Positions 6,499 to 8,842 of a stretch of DNA of 8,842 nucleotides are shown here, in pieces (the stretch's first letter is position 1; the number at the start of each line of letters is the position of its first letter). Source of the DNA: Nanobdellota archaeon (GTDB lineage: Archaea; Nanobdellota; Nanobdellia; Pacearchaeales; GW2011-AR1); contig JAUYDD010000169.1 of NCBI GenBank assembly GCA_030704765.1, positions 1-8,842 of the forward strand, written 5' to 3'. The notes beneath the pieces were generated by a model. That model was not told where the DNA came from, did no database searches, and saw only the letters and a program-made list of their open reading frames with translations. Position numbers and translations under genes: made by a program.

Positions 6499-6542
6499 GC
6501 TTGTATAAAACCATATCCTTTAGGATGCGCTCGCATTCCTGA
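6487..6542 (+). repeat. Hairpin A2, related to A1
   Basis: TCAGGAATGC (6487-6496) pairs perfectly with GCATTCCTGA (6533-6542). The interior holds AAACC followed by TATCC-TTTA-GGATG (6514-6527), the same TTTA-loop core with a shorter stem ending in a G-T pair. As in A1, the right arm is followed by GCA. Confidence 0.65.
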
Positions 6543-6635
6543 GCACAAGAAAATCCTATGGATTTTCTGTGCAGAAAATTCTTCTGAAAGAATTTTCTTG
6601 TTTTTCTGTGCCCTCAAAATCTTTTGAGAGATTTT
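6543..6635 (+). repeat. Series of three A/T-rich hairpins
   Basis: Hairpin 1: GCAC plus AGAAAATCC pairs with GGATTTTCT plus GTGC (6543-6572), one bulged A, loop TAT. Hairpin 2: AGAAAATTCTT and AAGAATTTTCT (6573-6598), 11 bp, loop CTGA. Hairpin 3: CTCAAAA/TTTTGAG (6613-6628) or, alternatively, AAAATC/GATTTT (6616-6635). All share AAAAT...ATTTT arms. Confidence 0.65.
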
Positions 6636-6664
6636 ACTGGTTTCCTAATAAGTCAAGGTGCAGT

Positions 6665-6745
6665 ATGGAAAAATTTAAGCGTCCCTGGCGATATCATAAA
6701 ATTAGGCTATATAGGAATATTTTGGAAATAATTTATTTAATTTAA
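6665..6745 (+). CDS. Possible 26-residue small ORF
   Basis: ATG at 6665 is preceded four bases earlier by AGGTG (6656-6660), which matches the archaeal anti-Shine-Dalgarno. The frame encodes 26 mostly basic and aromatic residues (starts MEKFKRPWRYHKIRLYRN) and ends at TAA 6743-6745. No family is recognised, and most genes here show no Shine-Dalgarno sequence, so this is a weak call. It could equally be chance or a remnant of a decayed gene in the 200-base gap between the stem-loop element and TFE. Confidence 0.2.
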   Translation: MEKFKRPWRYHKIRLYRNILEIIYLI

Positions 6746-6778
6746 ATTATTTAGTAGTGACAAATCTATAGAAAGGTA

Positions 6779-6819
6779 TTAAAATATAATTCTCGATTAA
6801 TCTTTACTAAAAATAAAAA
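6779..6819 (+). promoter_or_regulatory. Possible TFE promoter
   Basis: Two A/T-rich candidates: TTAAAATATAAT (6779-6790), which would give a leader of about 30 bases, and AAAATAAAAA (6810-6819), centred about 27 bases before the ATG at 6842 and so leaderless. Neither is a strong TATA match. Confidence 0.3.
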
Positions 6820-6841
6820 AATATCCTAAATCATCTTAAAA

Positions 6842-7537
6842 ATGCAAGTTAAATTCTTAAAATCTATAGTAGAGAACTTAGTTAACAAACAAGCTTCACC
6901 TATAATAGACCTTTTGACAGGAAAGAAAAATGTAAACGAGTTCTTGATAGCAAAAAAACTAAAACTTACAATAAACCAGACGAGAAATATATTATACAAA
7001 CTTTCTGATTATGGGTTAGTTTCATTCATCAGAAAAAAGGACAAAAGAAAAGGATGGTATATCTATTTCTGGACTTTGAACATCTATCAATCTTTGAATC
7101 TTCTGGAGCAAAACTTAAGAAAAGAGCTTGAACAATTAGAATCTCAGTTAAAGAGCAGAAAAGAAAAAAGATATTATGTCTGCAAGACATGTTCGATAGA
7201 GCTTACAGAAGAAGGGGCTCTTCTCAATGATTTTATCTGTCCTGAGTGTGAAAAAGTCTACGAACTTTCTGAAAACCAAGGAGTAGTAAGTGATTTAGAG
7301 AAACATCTAAATAAGATAAAAAAGGACATTGGTTTGGTCTCTTCTGAAAGGAAAATAGAGGAATCTAAACTAGAAAAGAAAAAAGAAGTAAAAATAAAGA
7401 AAGAAGAAAAGAAAAAGAAAGAAGAAAGAATGAAAAAAAGAGAAATAAAAAGGAAAATAAAAGAAAAAGAGAAAAAGAAATCCAAACATAGTTCAAAGAA
7501 AAAGAAAAAACCAGAAAAAAAGAAAAAGAGGAAGTAG
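6842..7537 (+). CDS. tfe: Transcription factor E, alpha subunit, with lysine-rich tail
   Basis: Archaeal counterpart of eukaryotic TFIIE-alpha; it helps RNA polymerase with TBP and TFB open promoter DNA. Residues ~10-85 form the winged helix (LLTGKKNVNEFLIAKKL, then NQTRNILYKLSDYGLVSFIRKKD, then the GWYIYFWTL wing strand). A helix with coiled-coil character (~86-110) leads to the zinc ribbon, CKTC (114-117) and CPEC (133-136). This order is diagnostic for TFE. Usual archaeal TFE is about 180 residues; this 231-residue protein adds a ~60-residue tail from ~170 made almost only of Lys, Glu and Arg, encoded by purine-rich DNA. The tail may bind nucleic acid. The rhomboid gene follows 12 bases after the stop on the same strand. 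The ATG fits the family N-terminus. Confidence 0.9.
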   Translation: MQVKFLKSIVENLVNKQASPIIDLLTGKKNVNEFLIAKKLKLTINQTRNILYKLSDYGLVSFIRKKDKRKGWYIYFWTLNIYQSLNLLEQNLRKELEQLESQLKSRKEKRYYVCKTCSIELTEEGALLNDFICPECEKVYELSENQGVVSDLEKHLNKIKKDIGLVSSERKIEESKLEKKKEVKIKKEEKKKKEERMKKREIKRKIKEKEKKKSKHSSKKKKKPEKKKKRK

Positions 7538-7549
7538 TTCTTATTTAAT

Positions 7550-8461
7550 ATGACAAGGAATATTGGTGAAGATGATGTTAAGATTATGGAATATGCAAGT
7601 TTAGGCAGGTCTAGTTATAAAAGCGTATTCAAAAATCTTTCTATAACCAACTGGATTATTGTATTGAATTTTATTATATTTTTTTTAGTCTTTATATTAG
7701 CACAAATTTTTGGATCAGATAAAGTAGTATCCTATGTTGCAATAGATGCCAATAGTTTTTTTTCTGGAAAATTTTATATCCTTCTTATTAGCATGTTTGT
7801 GCATTTTGAAATCTGGCATCTGTTAGGCAATATGATCTCTTTATTTTTTATCGGTAATTTTGTTGAAAGACTTATTGGAAGAAAAAGATTTATCTATGTC
7901 TATATAATATCTGGATTATTTGCAGGATTATTCTTTGTGACACTTTCATATTACTTAGGAAATATTTGTATTTTGGATGTAAATGGCTGTATTGGAGAAA
8001 GGCTTTTTTTTAAACCTGATACTCCTGCTGTAGGTGCTTCAGGAGCGATATTTGCTTTACTCGGAATACTCGCTATACTTACGCCTTATACGCGCGTTTA
8101 TCTGATAATAGGGCCCATAATAGCAATGGTATTGCAAGCAATTTTTCATTCAATATATCCTGAATCTCCATTTATATCTATAATTGATCTTATTGTTTTT
8201 GTATACACTATGGTCGCTATATTTTCTATATTTTCTTTTAATTCAAGGGCTGTTAAGATAGCGCTTCCATTATCTACCCCTTTTTATCTTTTACCTGTCA
8301 TTGCAATAGTTCCATTAATGGTGATAAGCTTGTTTATTGAATTGCCTTTTGGCAATACTGCCCATCTCGGAGGTTTGATAGCAGGATATATTTATGCAAG
8401 TTATCTTAGAAAAAAATACAGGAAAAAGACAGATATGATAAGAAAAATCTTTTCTAGATAA
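7550..8461 (+). CDS. Rhomboid family intramembrane serine protease
   Basis: Membrane protease that cleaves transmembrane helices with a Ser-His dyad inside the bilayer. Seen here: HFEIWHLLGN (His85, His90, Asn94) matching the rhomboid HxxxxHxxxN motif; GASGAIFALLG with catalytic Ser164; and TAHLGGLIAGY with catalytic His272. Hydrophobic segments lie near 33-54, 75-105 (partly re-entrant), 113-136, 165-181, 183-199, 211-230, 244-264 and 268-286; both ends are charged, with a basic cytoplasmic-type tail. Ser164 and His272 are 108 residues apart, about twice the spacing in E. coli GlpG, which implies about two extra helices between TM4 and the His helix. A loop before Ser164 holds Cys140 and Cys147. 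The first ATG gives 303 residues; an in-frame ATG at 7586 is possible. It lies 12 bases after tfe, probably co-transcribed. Confidence 0.9.
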   Translation: MTRNIGEDDVKIMEYASLGRSSYKSVFKNLSITNWIIVLNFIIFFLVFILAQIFGSDKVVSYVAIDANSFFSGKFYILLISMFVHFEIWHLLGNMISLFFIGNFVERLIGRKRFIYVYIISGLFAGLFFVTLSYYLGNICILDVNGCIGERLFFKPDTPAVGASGAIFALLGILAILTPYTRVYLIIGPIIAMVLQAIFHSIYPESPFISIIDLIVFVYTMVAIFSIFSFNSRAVKIALPLSTPFYLLPVIAIVPLMVISLFIELPFGNTAHLGGLIAGYIYASYLRKKYRKKTDMIRKIFSR

Positions 8462-8708
8462 GGATTTATATTGAACGTTTTATAATTATCTTCAATAAAA
8501 TCAGCGAGAGTAAATGAGTGTTTAGAATAGTTGTGGGTGCAAGAACTCTCATAAATTTTTATGAAAAACAAATCTTCAAAATCTTAACAAGCCCTCACCT
8601 TACTGATAATTCTAAATATTTCTCTTTTAAGGCTCGAAGGGCATAAGCAAATTATTTTCTCTCAAAATCAGGAGAAGAAGTGTAATTATATAATATTTTT
8701 AATTATGT
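8462..8708. other. Intergenic region with weak inverted repeats, no gene seen
   Basis: No credible coding frame. Two stem-loop possibilities stand out: GAGAGT (8506-8511) with ACTCTC (8545-8550), directly followed by CATAAA/TTTATG (8550-8563); and GCCCT plus CCTTA (8591-8602) with TAAGG plus AGGGC (8628-8642). TATA-like stretches occur at about 8479-8488 and 8684-8695. A small structured transcript is possible but unproven; no tRNA or C/D box pattern fits. Confidence 0.4.
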
Positions 8709-8842
8709 TGAGAATTGAAAACCTCATGATTTATCATGTGGTCGTAGCAAATGTTACAGTTTTCAATTCTCGAGCATCCTAAAAACAAGGGCCAATCAAA
8801 CCACACTCGCCAGCAGGCGATTTTTTAGCTGTGGCAAAAAAC
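8709..8842 (+). repeat. Composite stem-loop element, copy B (cut by window end)
   Basis: Same orientation and order as the 5' part of copy A. Outer arms GAGAATTGAAAAC (8710-8722) and GTTTTCAATTCTC (8759-8771) pair over 13 bases. The inner hairpin is CCTCATGA (8723-8730), loop TTTA, TCATGTGG (8735-8742 with one T-T mismatch): the same shape as copy A but with swapped base pairs. Then GAGCATCCT begins the 71-base conserved block, which runs to the last base of the window. It lies 248 bases after the rhomboid stop. Confidence 0.75.
8772..8842 (+). repeat. 71-base direct repeat, copy 2
   Basis: Matches 6382-6452 at 70 of 71 positions (A8794 replaces T6404). It ends only because the window ends, so the downstream half of the four-way junction probably continues outside. 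Confidence 0.95.

Larger units (their letters stand above)
6328..6640 (+). repeat. Composite stem-loop element, copy A (candidate structured RNA or hairpin mobile element)
   Basis: About 310 bases with no credible gene, almost wholly made of inverted repeats. In order: a hairpin with an inner TTTA loop (6328-6383); a central domain that closes into a four-way junction (6382-6498); a second TTTA-type hairpin (6487-6542), which competes with the base of the central domain; then hairpins at 6543-6572, 6573-6598 and 6613-6635 with AAAAT...ATTTT arms. The first ~125 bases recur at 8709-8842. It is not a tRNA, rRNA or CRISPR array. It lies upstream of the TFE gene and on the far side of the coiled-coil operon promoter. 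A ncRNA, a REP/MITE-like element or a cruciform site are all possible; the strand is chosen from the orientation shared by both copies. Confidence 0.7.

Noticed and set aside
6487..6542. IS200/IS605 terminal hairpin (TTGAT precedes the arm)
   Set aside because: TTGAT before TCAGG recalls the ISDra2 target, but the other two hairpins lack it and no transposase or TnpB is present, so the link is only one hypothesis.
6435..6617. Minus-strand 60-residue open frame across the stem-loop element
   Set aside because: It crosses several hairpins of the repeat, and its codons follow the palindromes rather than any protein pattern; no motif and no start signal.
7258..7485. Minus-strand frame rich in Phe and Ser
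   Set aside because: It is the antisense of the lysine-rich TFE tail; Lys codons read backwards give Phe and Ser.
8591..8642. tRNA-like segment with a CTCGAAGGGC end
   Set aside because: Too short, lacks D and anticodon arms and the GTTCGA T-loop; the stems do not make a tRNA.
6328..8842. CRISPR array formed by the repeated segments
   Set aside because: Only two copies, 2.4 kb apart with genes between, and no regular spacers or cas genes.

Overview
The window is AT-rich and gene-dense, and it looks like an archaeal genome. The clearest marker is a transcription factor E (TFE-alpha) gene with a winged helix and a zinc ribbon. Several genes have TATA-like boxes about 26-28 bases before the start codon and no Shine-Dalgarno sequence, which suggests leaderless archaeal transcripts. 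Other traits point to a small-genome DPANN archaeon of the Woesearchaeota/Pacearchaeota kind: an alanyl-tRNA synthetase N-terminus resembling Candidate Phyla Radiation bacteria, a fused PyrD-PyrK protein, and lysine-rich or coiled-coil hypothetical proteins. The lineage is an inference; no 16S rRNA is present.

Bases 1-5206 hold a pyrimidine biosynthesis cluster around a divergent promoter region (2273-2460). Leftward run pyrE (orotate phosphoribosyltransferase) and pyrF (OMP decarboxylase), overlapping by 4 bases, followed by the 5' end of alaS, which leaves the window at base 1. Rightward run pyrC (dihydroorotase) and a fused pyrD-pyrK (NAD-dependent, class 1B-type dihydroorotate dehydrogenase), separated by one base. 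Together they cover carbamoyl-aspartate -> dihydroorotate -> orotate -> OMP -> UMP. The carbamoyl-phosphate and aspartate carbamoyltransferase genes are not here. PyrE has a degenerate PRPP loop and PyrF lacks the usual phosphate-gripping arginine.

Bases 5214-6255 hold two leftward hypothetical genes one base apart, both rich in coiled coil, convergent with pyrDK.

Bases 6256-6841 have no convincing gene. About 310 bases (6328-6640) are packed with stem-loops: a hairpin with a TTTA-loop core, a central domain that folds into a four-way junction, a second TTTA hairpin and a series of A/T-rich hairpins. A 71-base segment of it returns with one mismatch at 8772-8842, again preceded by a TTTA hairpin of the same shape but different sequence, with compensatory base changes. 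This repeated structured element is the main candidate for something undescribed: a structured RNA, a hairpin-ended miniature mobile element, or a cruciform DNA site.

Between the two copies lie the TFE gene (6842-7537) and a rhomboid intramembrane protease (7550-8461), 12 bases apart on the plus strand. Bases 8462-8708 are intergenic with a few weaker inverted repeats, and the second element copy is cut by the window end.
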